From Meconema thalassinum (Eukaryota; Arthropoda; Insecta; Orthoptera; Tettigoniidae): a DNA stretch of 64,000 bases. Position numbers and translations under genes: made by a program. The notes under the pieces are model-generated. The model saw only the letters and a list, made by a program, of their open reading frames with translations, had not been told where the DNA came from and did no database searches. This document shows positions 10,900 to 21,290 of this stretch, piece after piece; position 1 is the first letter of the stretch, and every line of letters starts with the position of its first letter. The DNA is taken from contig OX336388.2 in assembly GCA_946902985.2 (NCBI GenBank), forward strand, positions 375,025,387-375,089,386. The letters run 5' to 3'.

Positions 10900-11768
10900 T
10901 CCATTTCATTGTTAAAACTGACACTAGGCCTATTTCGGCGGATAATTCACAAAATAAATTGTCATAATAATGATCAATGTTTCTTCTGAAATCTTCCTTA
11001 TAGAAAACTGTTGTGACTTAAGTTTTCGGCATTTTTATACTTAAAAGCTGGATGTTTGCCGATAAAGTTTTATCAGTCGCAAACTCGCGCTGCTGTATCT
11101 ACGACCACAACGCCATTTCATGTAATCGATAGCAGATATCGATTTTCATCGATAGCCTCAGAGGTCGCAGGACTGAATACACATACTTCCAGCTTTGTGG
11201 GCATTTGAGTCGAGAATATGCAGCACTATCAATCAAATAAGAAGGAAACCACGACGGTCAATTCCTCAGAAACATTTAAACGTTTATTGGAGAGTTTTTT
11301 CGATAATATTAAGCACTTTTCATATCAAGTGGAGTATATTTCATGACTACTTGCGCAATTCGTGCAATAAATTAGATTTCGTGATATTTCGAGACTTCAT
11401 TTTGCTAAAATATGGTACTTTAAGTACCTAGAAGGTCATATACAGGATGTCTTTTATATACCTTTGGAGAATGATAGGTCGTGTAGGGGACGGGTATAGA
11501 AGTAATTTGAGATAGGGAACTTGGGGTCGGAGCGGCCTCCTTAATCCCTAAAATAAGGGTTGATTCAGGCCCTCCACCCTGTTTGCACGTATCGCTATTA
11601 TTAAAAAAAATACGGCCCCTAGTGATTATATAATATGATTGACAACATTATCTGTGATTACAATAAACGCCTCCACTGTATTAATTGCAGTATAATATAC
11701 ACAGAAATACATAGTGATTCATGGCTTACCGGCTGGTGACCTCACAAAACCATGCACATGCCACTCAC
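10900..11768. other. no recognised feature (downstream intron or flank)
   Basis: This region follows the PDZ3 donor. It includes 'atcgatagcagatatcgat' palindromic bits near 11125-11150 but no repeat family or exon was identified. Confidence 0.4.
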
Positions 11769-11860
11769 CTCAACAATCCGATCGTTGACTTGAATCTTTT
11801 TGCACAGGTCGGCAGCACTTCCCTCACTGATGCTTTTCACAAAGATGCCAGAGAGCTCCT
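11769..11860 (-). CDS. Patj: Patj/MPDZ scaffold, exon within PDZ3
   Basis: Two bases complete a split Glu codon; 30 codons follow: EELSGIFVKSISEGSAADLC, then KKIQVNDRIVE. SGIFVKSI..GSAAD and I.VNDRIVEV are the second and third strands of a PDZ domain. The acceptor is tttccag before AGGAGC, the donor GAG|GTGAGT, leaving phase 0. The end of PDZ3 (strand, helix alpha-2 and last strand) should lie in a further exon to the left. No convincing candidate was seen in 1-11768, so it is probably outside the window or missed as a short exon. Confidence 0.9.
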
Positions 11861-12281
11861 CTGGAAATGACAGACATCATAATGTTTAATACAGTTTTTA
11901 GTACGAATTTGAGGGTGTCTGAATTTGAACTACCCAGACCTTACAACATGAACATTATGAGGTCAAATTCTATATTAACTATGGTAATCCCTGCTTCGTG
12001 AATGGAGTAATTATTCAGTATAAAGAATTCTATATCAGAAGATTAAAAGCTTGTCTTGTAGGAATGTTATAAACAGATTGGCTTATCATGAAATTGTCAA
12101 TATACTTCTATTGGGTAGTCCTAAATGATCGAGATTTTGGGCAGTGGTGATATTCAGACAATTTAATAACCAGTTTTATAAAATAGATCAAAAATGGTGA
12201 TGAATTAATTAACTGAAATGTTTAAGTTTATAATCTACTCTCCTGCAGACAACATTTTATCTTGTTTCAATTCTTAAAGCA

Positions 12282-12671
12282 GCTTGCCACAGTGGGTGAG
12301 TGGTTAACGTGTCGGTCTACCAACCCCAGGCTTGCAGGTTCGCTCCTGGCCGTGTTAAGTGGTTTTTTTTTTTGAAAGGCGCAAAAATTACGACACGGAT
12401 GTCATACGATGTTGGCATGTCAAAGAACCCATTTGAATTCAGTAGACCGTGTTCAAAATGGCAAAATAAATCTCGGGAGTTCTGCCAACACAAAGTTCCT
12501 CATTTCTCTACTAGAAAGCGCTATAGTGTTCAAGGAGCTTAGATATCTAACCTCCTTGACTTTCATAGTGCTTCAAGGAACAACGAAATTCGACATGCAA
12601 GCTACCCTCTGGGTGTCAAATAACAAAGCTTGCACCTGGCACCCGAGGCCATACGATATTATTATTATTTA
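12282..12671 (+). mobile_element. tRNA-derived SINE, family E, with TSD
   Basis: Head 'gtgggtgagtggttaacgtg' with B box 'ggttcgctcc'. An 11-bp duplication, ttcttaaagca, lies at 12271-12281 and 12672-12682. The tail is (ATT)n. The second copy is at 63526-63790. Confidence 0.88.
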
Positions 12672-12706
12672 TTCTTAAAGCAACAATCACCGCAATTAAC
12701 AAGTAC

Positions 12707-13085
12707 ACCTAGTGTTCTTGGCTGTCGCCCCGGAGGCCCAGGTTCAATTCCTGGCTCTGTCAAGAAATTTAAATTCTGGTGCGAGGACTCGAACAGGGTA
12801 CACTCAGCCTTGTGAGGCAGAAATGAGAAGAAGAGGGTTGGATTTCTACCTCAGCCATCCTGGACGTGGTTTTCCGTGGTTTCCCCACTTCTACTCCAGG
12901 AAATTCAGGGATGGTTCCTAACTTAAGGCCGTGGCCACTTCCTTCCCAATCCTATCCACAATTTACAAATACTCACACTAGTACAACCATCACAATAACA
13001 CAGGTTATCACACAAATTCCACAGACACTCAAATACACAAGAGCTACATGAGCACAAATTTGCAAAGCCCATAGAATAAGCAACA
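12707..13085 (+). mobile_element. SINE, family B, head slightly truncated
   Basis: It starts at 'acctagtgttcttggctgtc' (the usual 'acctcgtggtgtagcggcta' head is largely lost). It contains 'ggttcaattcctggctctgt', 'gtggttttccgtggtttccc' and the tail 'cacaagagctacatgagcac'. Confidence 0.8.
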
Positions 13086-13294
13086 ACAACAAGGAATGTT
13101 GGGAATTTCATGAAATTGTGTACATACTTCGATTGGAAAGTCCTAAATGACTGAGATTTTGGGCAGTGGTAATATTCAGACAATTTAACAACCAGTTCTA
13201 TAACAAAAATCAAAAAGGAGATTAACTACCGTATTGGCCCGAAAATAAGCTGCACTCTTTGTTAAAATTATTTGGGTAAAAAGTCTGAGTTGGT

Positions 13295-13800
13295 TGGTTC
13301 CTTAGTTTAGGGGCTGAGACAATGCAGTCATATAGCCCCATGTACATTGGGTGTGTGTAGAATCTGTCTGATAACCGGTGTAAATTGTGATTACTGTATT
13401 AGTGTGTGTTATCAGTGATTCAAGTAGAAGGACTGCAGATGATTAATTTTTTCAATTAGTTCCTGCTTTTGCCACCAAATGCTACCATCCACGACACCTA
13501 GCAGTGGACGTGGCTACCAAATGCCATCGCAGTCACCACCTAGTGGCGAACGTTGGAACTAATAAAGTGTTATCAAACTAACCTATAATTTAGATTCACA
13601 CATGTGTAATTAGTGGAAGGATCTTTATCATGCCATGAATCTATGACATGGGACCGCCGGCTTTACTTCCCCTCCGAAGGAAGGCACACTGAGGGATTTT
13701 TAACGCTCTTAAAAAATCCGACGACTTCGGCCGGGTTTGAACCCGCTATCTTGGGCATAGAAGCTCAGCAAGCTACCAACTACGCCACCAAAGCCACTAA
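13295..13800 (-). mobile_element. SINE, family C, nested in the pogo-like element
   Basis: The right end carries the complementary tRNA-like head ('gggtttgaacccgctatctt'). The body contains 'ccctccgaaggaaggcacac' and the left part 'gcagtcatatagccccatgt'. Other copies are at 17778, 30685, 57535 and 58960. Confidence 0.8.
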
Positions 13801-14384
13801 AAAATAAAAAATAAAAAATAAAAATCTGAGTGCGGCTTAAATTCGCTATCTACACTGTTTAAAAAGGAATGCTGATTATCAAGAACACAGCAACAAAGCA
13901 ACATTACTGTCTGTAAGAGAAACTAGTGGCATTTAATCGCAACAAAGCGAACTTTTGTTTTGATGTAGAAATTGTTATTCGGTAACACGGTATTGTTTCG
14001 TAAGCTTGAATAATCTACAGTAGCTCAGTTTCGGTAAGAACTGTAAAAAAGCCCGTTTAATGCAAAAATGAGTGATCATTTACCAGTAGAGCTAAATAGT
14101 GAGAGCGATGAAGTGAATACTGGCAGTGAATAAGGCAATAATGGTAATGTGTTAGGTGCCAGTGTTGTGTACCACGCATCAGCAAAAGAATGTTTTCATG
14201 TTGGTAAGTACAAGAAAATAAATGTGTCTTCCCTTAATCCGGACGAGACATTTTCGGGCATAAACTTGTTTTCCTTCTTCCTCTTCGAATATTAACCCTT
14301 AATGTGTCTTTTCCGGAATATTCCGCGATGTAATTCCTGCCCTAGTGGGTCACGTACGGGATACTGTATGTCTACCCCTTATTA

Positions 14385-14735
14385 TTCCCGTTTTTCCAAC
14401 GGGATCGGGGATGAGATGCGATGGAAGTCTTTGTGGCGATGGTTTTTACGGCCGGATGCCCTTCCTGACGCCAACCTCATGAGAGGAGTTAATGAGAGAT
14501 GAAATGAATGATGGTGAATGAAACTGGGCAAGGATGTGGAAGGAAGCAGCCGTGGCCTGTCAGAAGTTACCGTCCCAGCATTTGCTTGGTGTTGAAAATG
14601 GGAAACCACAGAAAACCATTTCAAGGACGGCCGACGGTGGGGCTCGAACCCACGCATCTACCGAGTCAGCAGAGAGCTTGGCCCCATGACCTAATGCTGC
14701 GCTTTAGCCAGCGTAGCCACTACTGTCGGTGGGGT
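14385..14735 (-). mobile_element. SINE, family F, nested in the pogo-like element
   Basis: The complementary head is at the right ('ggggctcgaacccacgcatc'). The body holds 'tggcgatggtttttacggcc', 'tgcccttcctgacgccaacc' and 'gggaaaccacagaaaaccat'. Related to the copy at 5566-5778. Confidence 0.75.
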
Positions 14736-15410
14736 ACTATGCTATCATAAGTTTACATTTATTTACGGTAGGTGGCAGGAAGGTACTAGACAACCTTTCC
14801 GAATGCACCTAGAACTGGAAATAAATACATGAACCATTTTATTTACATCTTTCAGGATTGGTGAGTTACATAATTAAATTTGACAGCATCAGCTCGTGTA
14901 CGAGGTAAACAGTGAATTATCGGACTAGTACGACAAGAATATGGCTACGATTTCAAGGTATTTGTATAAATCGGACAGTTTTATTGAAAACAGTGTTGAA
15001 GAGACTGAGGGTTTATCATCAAGTGACAATGAAACTGTTGGGAATGGGAGCAGATGTGATGCAGGTTCAAGTATAGTATTTAATGGTTTGCCTGCTTTCC
15101 GCATTCTAATTCAAAGGTTTTCCTGAACTGATTCATATTTTGTATTGTTCTTCATCTTTTAAATGTATTTTTCTAAACAGTATAAAAAGTAATAAAGATA
15201 AGCAAGTCTTATAAAGAAAAAAAGATGGGTTATATGCAGGGGTGGCTTATTTTCAGGCCAATACGGTACTTAATTAAAATGTTTTAGTTGTTATCTACTC
15301 TCCTGCAAGCAGCAGCTGATCTTGATGTCTCAACTCTTAAAGCAACAATCACTAGAATTGACAAGTTTCCTGATTCATATTTAAATATCAAGCATTGAAC
15401 ACACACAAAA

Positions 15411-16080
15411 CAGGGGCATATATACATTTTTTTTGGGGGGGTGGGGCTGACTATCCTGGAAATTTGTGAGTATTCTCAGGGGATTGTCACCGAAAAATAC
15501 CCAGAAATATCAACCAATATCTTAGGGCATATAACTTTCTGTAATTATTTTAGATAAGATTCAAAGTCTATATAGCCTACAATTATATGCAATACAAAAA
15601 AGTTGTAAAATACAACACAACACAAAATAAAATTTGATACTTAATGAATTTTCTATTATGATCTATGGATTATGAATGGCAAATATCAAAATATTTGTCA
15701 ATTTATTAAGCAGAAAGGTAATCAGCGTTTTTTTTTTAATTTATTTCTCAAAAGTACCGTACTGTTGACTCTTCAGTTTTGCCCCATAAGGCTGAGTGTA
15801 CCCTGTTCCAGACCTCAAACCAGAATTAAAATTTCTTGGCAGAGCCAGGAATCGAATTCGGACTTCTGGGGCGGCAGCCAAGAATGCTAGCCACTAAACC
15901 ACGAGGTAGTCTGATTTCAATCTCAACATTGTTTATAACTTAGTCAATAAGTTAAGATTAGGGTACAACCAAATTTACAATTATTTTATGCTTTTATGAA
16001 AACAACACTTTATTTTCTTTTTTTTTCCAGGGGGGGGGGGGGCTGCAGCCCCCACAGCTCCCCCCTTATATATGCCCCTG
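15411..16080 (-). mobile_element. hAT-type MITE carrying a SINE fragment, copy 1, 8-bp TSD
   Basis: Termini caggggcatatata and the complement tatatatgcccctg. A perfect 8-bp duplication, acacaaaa, lies at 15403-15410 and 16081-16088. Internal G/C-rich runs sit just inside each end. No transposase is present. A second copy, inverted, is at 34499-35190. The right end is 79 bp from the PDZ3 exon donor. Confidence 0.9.
15787..15915 (-). mobile_element. SINE family B fragment within hAT MITE copy 1
   Basis: Reverse complement of 'actacctcgtgg', 'tctgccaagaaattttaatt' and 'cactcagccttatgggg'. It occupies the same place as the fragment at 34674-34810 in MITE copy 2. Confidence 0.85.
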
Positions 16081-16159
16081 ACACAAAAACTGTAGCAGTC
16101 TGTCCCACCAGGCTGTAGGCTATTTCAAAACATAAACAAGATGTAGTAGAAGATCTCAC

Positions 16160-16376
16160 CCTTCTCACACACGTAGCCTGCTATTGTTATTCCTAGGCCA
16201 TGGTAGTCTTTCTTGAGTTCCACAGTGAACTTCTCCATTTCTGGCAGTGATGCATCTAGAGGCATCATGTCCATGGTGAGCACAGGCAAGGATGGAGTTC
16301 CCATAAGAGGAGGCAAGGGGGCAGCACCGATCGGCATGGTGTTCCGCACAACATCTACCACCATGCTCGGCTCAGG
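16160..16376 (-). CDS. Patj: Patj/MPDZ scaffold, exon with start of PDZ3
   Basis: 72 codons plus one base. A Pro/Met-rich linker starting PEPSMVVDVVRNTMPIG leads into MEKFTVELKKDYHGLGITIA and GYVCEK. KDYHGLGITIAG is the strand and carboxylate-binding loop of PDZ3. The acceptor is ttccag before CCTGAG, and the donor G|GTGAGA leaves phase 1. The following exon (11769-11860) starts with AG and rebuilds a Glu codon, giving CEKEELSGIFVKS in frame. A hAT MITE ends 79 bp downstream of the donor, at 16080. Confidence 0.9.
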
Positions 16377-16515
16377 CTGGAACAAAAGTGATTTGCATGA
16401 TATGTGGGAAGAAGTTGCAGCTAACAGTCTAATGTCAAAATTCACACTCTGCATGGACATCAAAAATCTAACAAGGAAACAGTACAAAGTCAGACATAAC
16501 ACTCAGCAATTCTTA

Positions 16516-16852
16516 TAGGTTTGTGCCGTGTCTTGTGTGGGGTTTCGCCTAGGACACCAACTTTTAATTCACTGGCCATGAAAGCCAATATACCATCTTT
16601 TTGGAAGCCTTCATAGGGAGGTTAAGGCTGCTTGAGCTTTTAGTTCTCGCAGTCAAGAGGTGCAGTTGCACCTTATATAAAGGGAGGAGGCGCGCAGTTC
16701 GCTACTCCAGTGGGGGTCCGGGCAGGGACACCAAGAGCCCGCCGATGAGCCAGCTTGGTGTCCTAGGCGAAACCCCACACAAGACACGGCAAAACCTAGA
16801 AAAATTGCGGAGTTTTAATTCACTGGCCGTGAAAGTAAATATACCATCTTTT
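16516..16852. repeat. 44-bp inverted repeat interleaved with 40-bp direct repeats
   Basis: Arms 16516-16560 and 16755-16798 are complementary over about 44 bp with one small mismatch block (core gtgtcttgtgtggggtttcg). Each arm is followed, directly or 14 bp later, by a copy of 'ttttaattcactggcc.tga' (16562-16601 and 16813-16852). Between them lies GC-rich sequence with TATATAA at about 16675. It lies in the intron upstream of the PDZ3 exon. The element class is unknown. Confidence 0.85.
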
Positions 16853-17610
16853 CAGACATAACATTTTGATAAAATAATAACATATTCATGAATGACAGTC
16901 TTCTCAAGCTGAAACAGGGGTCTCATTTCGTGCTAGTCCTTTTTAACTCTCCCCCCAGCCCTTGAATTTTTGTAATTCACTGAAGAATTTTTACTATCAT
17001 TAACCGAGAATTTCAGCCCCTTTCATTCAAGAATTTTGACAGTCTCTCGTCTCTATTCAATCAAATAAGCATGTTCCTCATAATGCCCTAATCAAAGAAT
17101 ATACCCAGAGCTTCCCTGCTGAAAGGGAAGTTGAGGAATCACAGTCCCTGGTTGTGAATGCTTATATTTAGCAGCTTCTACTCAAAGTATGGGTTGCCTA
17201 ACTGGAACCCCTGAATCCTCCCTTAAAAACAAATAGCAAAGCATTACAACCTCTCTTACCTCCACATCTGTTTCTGTTTCTTCCCCCCAAATTTCAACGT
17301 TTGACTTCATACCACTCCCTCATCAGTTCAGATTAAAGTCAAGGAATAATTACGAATGATTATGGTTAGGGCTGTTGATTGGCCATACTTTTGATTGGTT
17401 AATCTGCTGATGACTAATTATTGTAGGTGGCTGAACAATGCTGAACAAGAAGTTGCACGAGAATTCTGGTCAACCTGAATTTTAAAAAACATCATTTATC
17501 ACACTCATGTGCCGAGAGAATCTGTAGCATCATTGATCTTCTGTTAAGAATTATTTAGTTCTACATTGTCACTGCAATTGGCAACCAAAGGTAAATATCG
17601 AAATTTAATG

Positions 17611-17763
17611 CATTTTCAGTCGGTTAACACGATTGTACACAATTGTAATGGGCGCGTCCTTAATTCTGAAAAAAAAAAAATGTACACGAGATTAATAAAA
17701 AAAACAGGATTAGAGAAATACCCATTACAATTGGGTACAATCGAGTTGACCAACTGAAAAGCA
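17611..17763. mobile_element. small TIR element (MITE), copy 1
   Basis: The left end 'aatgcattttcagtcggtta' and right end 'gttgaccaactgaaaagcat' are complementary over about 45 bp with several mismatches, continuing to 'cacaattgtaatggg' / 'cccattacaattgggta'. It shares ends with 19366-19472. Confidence 0.75.
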
Positions 17764-17777
17764 TTACATTTCGATTA

Positions 17778-18175
17778 TTTATTTATTTATTTAGCATATG
17801 GCTCTTACTGACGGGAGTGTCCAAGGACATGTTCAGCTTGCCATGGGGAGAGCTACAAGTACCGTTCAATTTCATATAGTTCCAACTTTCACTACCAGAT
17901 GTCACCGACTCCTAGTGGTGAACGTTGGAACTTTGATAGAGCGTTTCAACGAAATCTAACCTAGAAATTTAACTTCACACAAGTTTAGTTAGTGGAAGGA
18001 TCTTTCATATGCCATAAATCTATGACATGGGACGACCGGTTTTACTTCCCCTCCGAAGGAAGGCATACTGAAGGATTTTAACGCTCTTAAAAAATCCGAC
18101 GAGTTCGGTCGGGTTTGAACCCGCGATCTTGGACACAGCAGTTCAGCATGCTACCAACTATGCCACCGAAGCCGC
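17778..18175 (-). mobile_element. SINE, family C, with TSD
   Basis: A 13-bp direct repeat, tacatttcgatta, is at 17765-17777 and 18176-18188. The (TTTA)n tail is at the left and the complementary tRNA-like head at the right ('gggtttgaacccgcgatctt'), giving minus-strand orientation. It split sequence flanking the MITE copy at 17611-17763. Confidence 0.9.
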
Positions 18176-18282
18176 TACATTTCGATTAATAAGACAACAC
18201 TGAAATATAGTTTCCAACATGATAAAAAAAGGTAAATAACTAAGCTATTTTGTAGGAATCAATCAACTGTGTCTGGTATCCA

Positions 18283-18421
18283 TCTGTGAGAGAAAAAGAA
18301 ATGGTAAATCGTTGACTGAGTTCATATTTTTGGAAGATGATTTCAAATTAATATTTCAATTGTTCATTGTGGGAAAAAAAATGTGAATAAAGACAGCATT
18401 GATACATCAGCAGTTTTAATA
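18283..18421 (+). repeat. inverted copy pair, left member
   Basis: Contains 'agaaatggtaaatcgttgac' and 'agacagcattgatacatcag'. Matches the reverse complement of 19843-19985 with small gaps. The pair brackets 1.4 kb that includes two SINEs and a MITE. Confidence 0.75.
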
Positions 18422-18526
18422 TATTGTTCTATAAATACATAATTCAGTAAACCTCGAAGATTGACATGGCTCTTTGAGGTACCGTAAAAGAAATAACCAG
18501 ATTTAAACTTTATATCTTATACTGTA

Positions 18527-18860
18527 AAAGCCTCCGTGGCTTAGGCGGCAGCACGCCGGCCTCTCACCGCTGGGTCCGTGGTTCAAATCCCGGTCACTCC
18601 ATGTGAGATCTGTGCTGGACAACACGGAGGCAGACAGGTTTTTCTCCGGGTACTCCGGTTTTCCCTGTCAAAATTTCATTCCAGCAACACTCTCCACTAT
18701 CATTTCATTTCATCTGTCATTCATTTAATCATTTCCCCAGAGGAGTGCGTCAGGCCTCGGCAGCCGGCACAGTCCATATCCTCGCCGCTAGATGGGGGCT
18801 TCATTCATTCCATTCCTGACCCGGTCGGAGACTGGAAACAGGCTGTGGATTTTCATTTTC
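18527..18860 (+). mobile_element. tRNA-derived SINE, family A, with TSD
   Basis: Almost identical over its whole length to the copy at 499-832. A 13-bp duplication, atcttatactgta, is at 18514-18526 and 18861-18873. The close similarity and intact TSD suggest a recent insertion. Confidence 0.93.
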
Positions 18861-18914
18861 ATCTTATACTGTATAACTTAATCTTAGCCAGAAGAACTAA
18901 ACTTTCTTCGGCTT

Positions 18915-19107
18915 TTCCCAATTAATTGAGGTCGCCGGAGCCAACCCGGCTCATTTTGGATTTGGCCGGGGATTTAAGGCCGGGTGCCCTTCCCGATACC
19001 ACATGATTTTTCAGGTGAAAATTCCACACTGCTGTCACCGGGATTCGAGCCCCGGCCGTCCGGGTGAAAGACTAGCAGCTAAGCCACTGCGCCATCACGC
19101 TCCCCCT
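18915..19107 (-). mobile_element. SINE, family G
   Basis: The complementary tRNA-like head is at the right ('gggattcgagccccggccgt', then 'aagccactgcgccat'). The body reads 'ttggccggggatttaaggcc'. Better preserved than the copy at 1096-1275. Confidence 0.8.
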
Positions 19108-19365
19108 TAGCCAGAAGAATGATTACTATTGTTGTTGTTAGAAGAGTAACTTCCACAAATTATTATTTTATTAATTACCTTTTGAAAAAGACTAATGAAA
19201 AGCAATTGCTGTAAACTTATGCTTTACTTCTTTCTTCACATGGAAAAGGTTATCCTGCATCCATAGTCAAAAGAGGAACAGAAAGTAAATAAATAAAGCA
19301 TATGGCAACTTTCAAAAGAAGGGTCTATTTCGTTACACCTGGGACAATTACACTGTCATATCATG

Positions 19366-19472
19366 ATGTAATGCTTTTCAGTTGGTCAACCTGAAACAAA
19401 TTAACACAAGAATGATAAATCAAAGTGAAATCCAAAGTACAATCATGTTGACCAACTGAAAAGCATTACATC
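19366..19472. mobile_element. small TIR element (MITE), copy 2
   Basis: The ends gatgtaatgcttttcagttg and its complement caactgaaaagcattacatc match closely over about 26 bp around a roughly 55-bp centre. Right-flanking sequence ('gcttccaacacgatagc') is related to that beyond copy 1. Confidence 0.85.
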
Positions 19473-19533
19473 TTGACTACTAAGGCAATACTGAGAAAAA
19501 GCTTCCAACACGATAGCAAGGTCATATTGTAAA

Positions 19534-19803
19534 TTGAAGATTGAAATCTTCACATTAATTTTGTATTTTTTAGACTTAAAAGAAATTGGCCTAACAACAG
19601 AAGATGCTACAAATAAGAAAAGTTTAACTACAGCACTTAAAAATATGACTTTTCATTTTCCACTCATGAAAAAGAAAATTCCAACAAGAATATTTTCCGC
19701 CCAAGAAAGGGCAAGAAGATCAATACGAATGAAGAAGTACTGGGAAGACCGCAAGGCTCGTACGGTTACTACAAGTCGACTAACTAATGGTTGGTTAAAG
19801 TGA
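19534..19803 (+). pseudogene. retroelement C-terminal fragment
   Basis: An 89-codon open stretch whose end (FSAQERARRSIRMKKYWEDR) resembles the terminal part of the RT fragment at 55495-56346 (TAERKAQHSERMKEVW) and the reverse-strand piece near 37235-37417. It is probably the tail of a LINE. The first 40 codons are not recognised. Confidence 0.45.
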
Positions 19804-19842
19804 TCCTTTAGGGTCTCAAAAGGAGAAGAAGAAGAAGAAGAA

Positions 19843-19985
19843 GAATTGAAACTGCTAAATATGTATCAATGCTGTCTTCATCCTCTTTTTGGCCCACAAT
19901 AGACAACTGAAATATGAATTTAGAATTATCTTGCAATGTGATGAACTCACTCAACTATTTACCATTTCTTGTTCTCTCACAAAAT
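19843..19985 (-). repeat. inverted copy pair, right member
   Basis: Reverse complement of 18283-18421. An (AGA)n run precedes it at 19822-19842. Confidence 0.75.
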
Positions 19986-20181
19986 TCACTGGACTGAAAA
20001 TAATCTGATCAGTCAGTAATACAAAACTACCCACAGTTTTGAGAAATACATTGCATTTAAACTGTCATACCTGTACCTTGAATGGCCTTGTGTTGCCTTC
20101 AAGAAGCAAGTAGAGAAATTGAAGAATTATAATTCCTTGATTTTCTTGAAGTAGACAAAATTCAAGATTTTAAGCTTGACT

Positions 20182-20764
20182 CATGGTGGCCACTCAAATC
20201 GGTCAACAATTTTCCAGGAGTTTTCCAGGAATTTTCCAGGAGTAATTCTCATTTTTCCAGATTTAAAAATAAGCGCAAGTGCGGGGCTTTATCGGTTGCC
20301 TACTTCAAGACCGGTTGTGTTTGGTTTACTTATACAAATGTTGACAAAAATTAGTGGCGATTGAGTTATTGATACGCAAGACTACACACAAATGATTTAA
20401 TTGTTGTTTTAAAAAAGCTTTTATGACTCAAATATCCGCTTAAAAAAAAAAGAGGAAAGAATGCCGCCTGCAATTTTATTGCGGTGCAGTTGTTTATACA
20501 TAATATGTTTTACAAAAATACTATCGTGTGTTCTCACACACAGAAACAGGTAGCGTGAGTAAATTCCTTTAGTTAACGATAGTGCTCACCCAAAACCGCA
20601 GCGGGAGTATGATTTAAGATGGAAAGATTTTTATAATTAATTAACAATGGCTATTTTCCAGGAGTCTTCAATTTTTTCGTCATTTTCCAGGAGTTTTCCA
20701 GGAATTTTCCAGACCTAATAAAAATCCAGGAGTTTTAGTATTTTCAGGAGTAGTGGCCACCATG
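20182..20764. mobile_element. MITE with CATGGTGGCCACT ends and 6-bp TSD, copy 1
   Basis: It starts catggtggccact and ends agtggccaccatg, flanked by ttgact at 20176-20181 and 20765-20770. Both subterminal regions are full of repeated ttttccaggag. There is no coding capacity. It sits in the intron right after the Patj linker exon. The 6-bp duplication differs from the 8 bp of ordinary hAT elements. Confidence 0.88.
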
Positions 20765-20833
20765 TTGACTGAAATAGAAAGCAATTATGATTATATAAAA
20801 TTCTACTAAAATGCTGCAAACAAAGTAACTTAC

Positions 20834-21007
20834 ATGTAGTTCTAGCTCAGAATCGGATTGAAAGATGAAGGGATTATCATAGCTGTCCAACACAGGGGTT
20901 TGAGGGTTGAAGGTCTCTGGGTAGCCATTCTGCAGAAGGTGACGATCCAGCTCTTCAGGGTCAGCCAATATCTTGGTGGGAACAATTGGAGCATGACTAC
21001 CAAGAGC
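20834..21007 (-). CDS. Patj: Patj/MPDZ scaffold, linker exon between PDZ2 and PDZ3
   Basis: 58 codons, phase 0 at both ends, beginning ALGSHAPIVPTKILADPEEL and ending SDSELELH. It holds no PDZ core; it is acidic and proline-containing, as expected for the segment joining PDZ2 to PDZ3. The acceptor is ttacag before GCTCTT, the donor CAT|GTAAGT. The intron to the PDZ2 exon is only 124 bp, so the two were probably always close together. A MITE ends at 20764, only 69 bp inside the following intron. The call rests on splice signals, phase and the open frame more than on sequence similarity. Confidence 0.85.
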
Positions 21008-21131
21008 CTGTAATATTAAAAAGAAAATTCTTCAATACACTTTATTTTAAAAACACACCAAAGATAAGTATGCATTTATCTGAAAAGGTTCCAGTTCCCA
21101 GAAACATCTTAGGAAATAACCATAGAGATAC

Positions 21132-21290
21132 CTGGTAGTCTGGAGATGTAGGCTCAACAGGTCGGGCCACCACAAGACGGACGTGGCTGCCCGATTGCCG
21201 CAGGACTGCAGCAACCTGCTCTGAACCCATACCTCGCAGATTAACATCTCCAATCTGCAGGATGTGGTCTCCACTCTGCAGGCGATTGTC
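21132..21290 (-). CDS. Patj: Patj/MPDZ scaffold, exon with second half of PDZ2
   Basis: 53 codons, phase 0 at both ends: [20 protein letters not shown], then [13 protein letters not shown] and [11 protein letters not shown], ending DYQ. This completes PDZ2: DNRL..GDHIL is the beta-strand pair after the ligand-binding region and [10 protein letters not shown] is helix alpha-2. The acceptor is cttctag before GACAAT, the donor CAG|GTATCT. The intron to the preceding exon is about 1.3 kb. No disabling change is seen. Confidence 0.93.

Larger units (their letters stand above)
13229..15266. mobile_element. pogo/Tigger-like DNA element with nested SINEs
   Basis: Ends match as inverted repeats: ccgtattggccCgaaaata at the left and the complement of tattttcaggccaatacgg at the right, with TA on both sides (13227-13228, 15267-15268). 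The TA target and TIR style suggest a Tc1/mariner-pogo relative. No intact transposase is present. A short open stretch from 14941 (MATISRYLYKSDSFIE...) and one from 14069 (MSDHLPVELNSESDE) may be leftovers. Two SINEs sit inside. The duplicated intron copy at about 12200-12230 shows the region without the insertion. Confidence 0.75.
12070..15372. repeat. tandemly duplicated intron segment, each copy interrupted by insertions
   Basis: Copy 1 (about 12070-12281 plus 12672-12706) and copy 2 (about 13090-13228 plus 15267-15372) share 'gagattttgggcagtggt', 'attcagacaatttaa', 'tctactctcctgca' and 'ttaaagcaacaatcac'. Copy 1 was split by a family E SINE and is followed by a family B SINE; copy 2 was split by the pogo-like element. 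Each copy therefore gives an approximate empty site for the insertion in the other. Confidence 0.8.
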
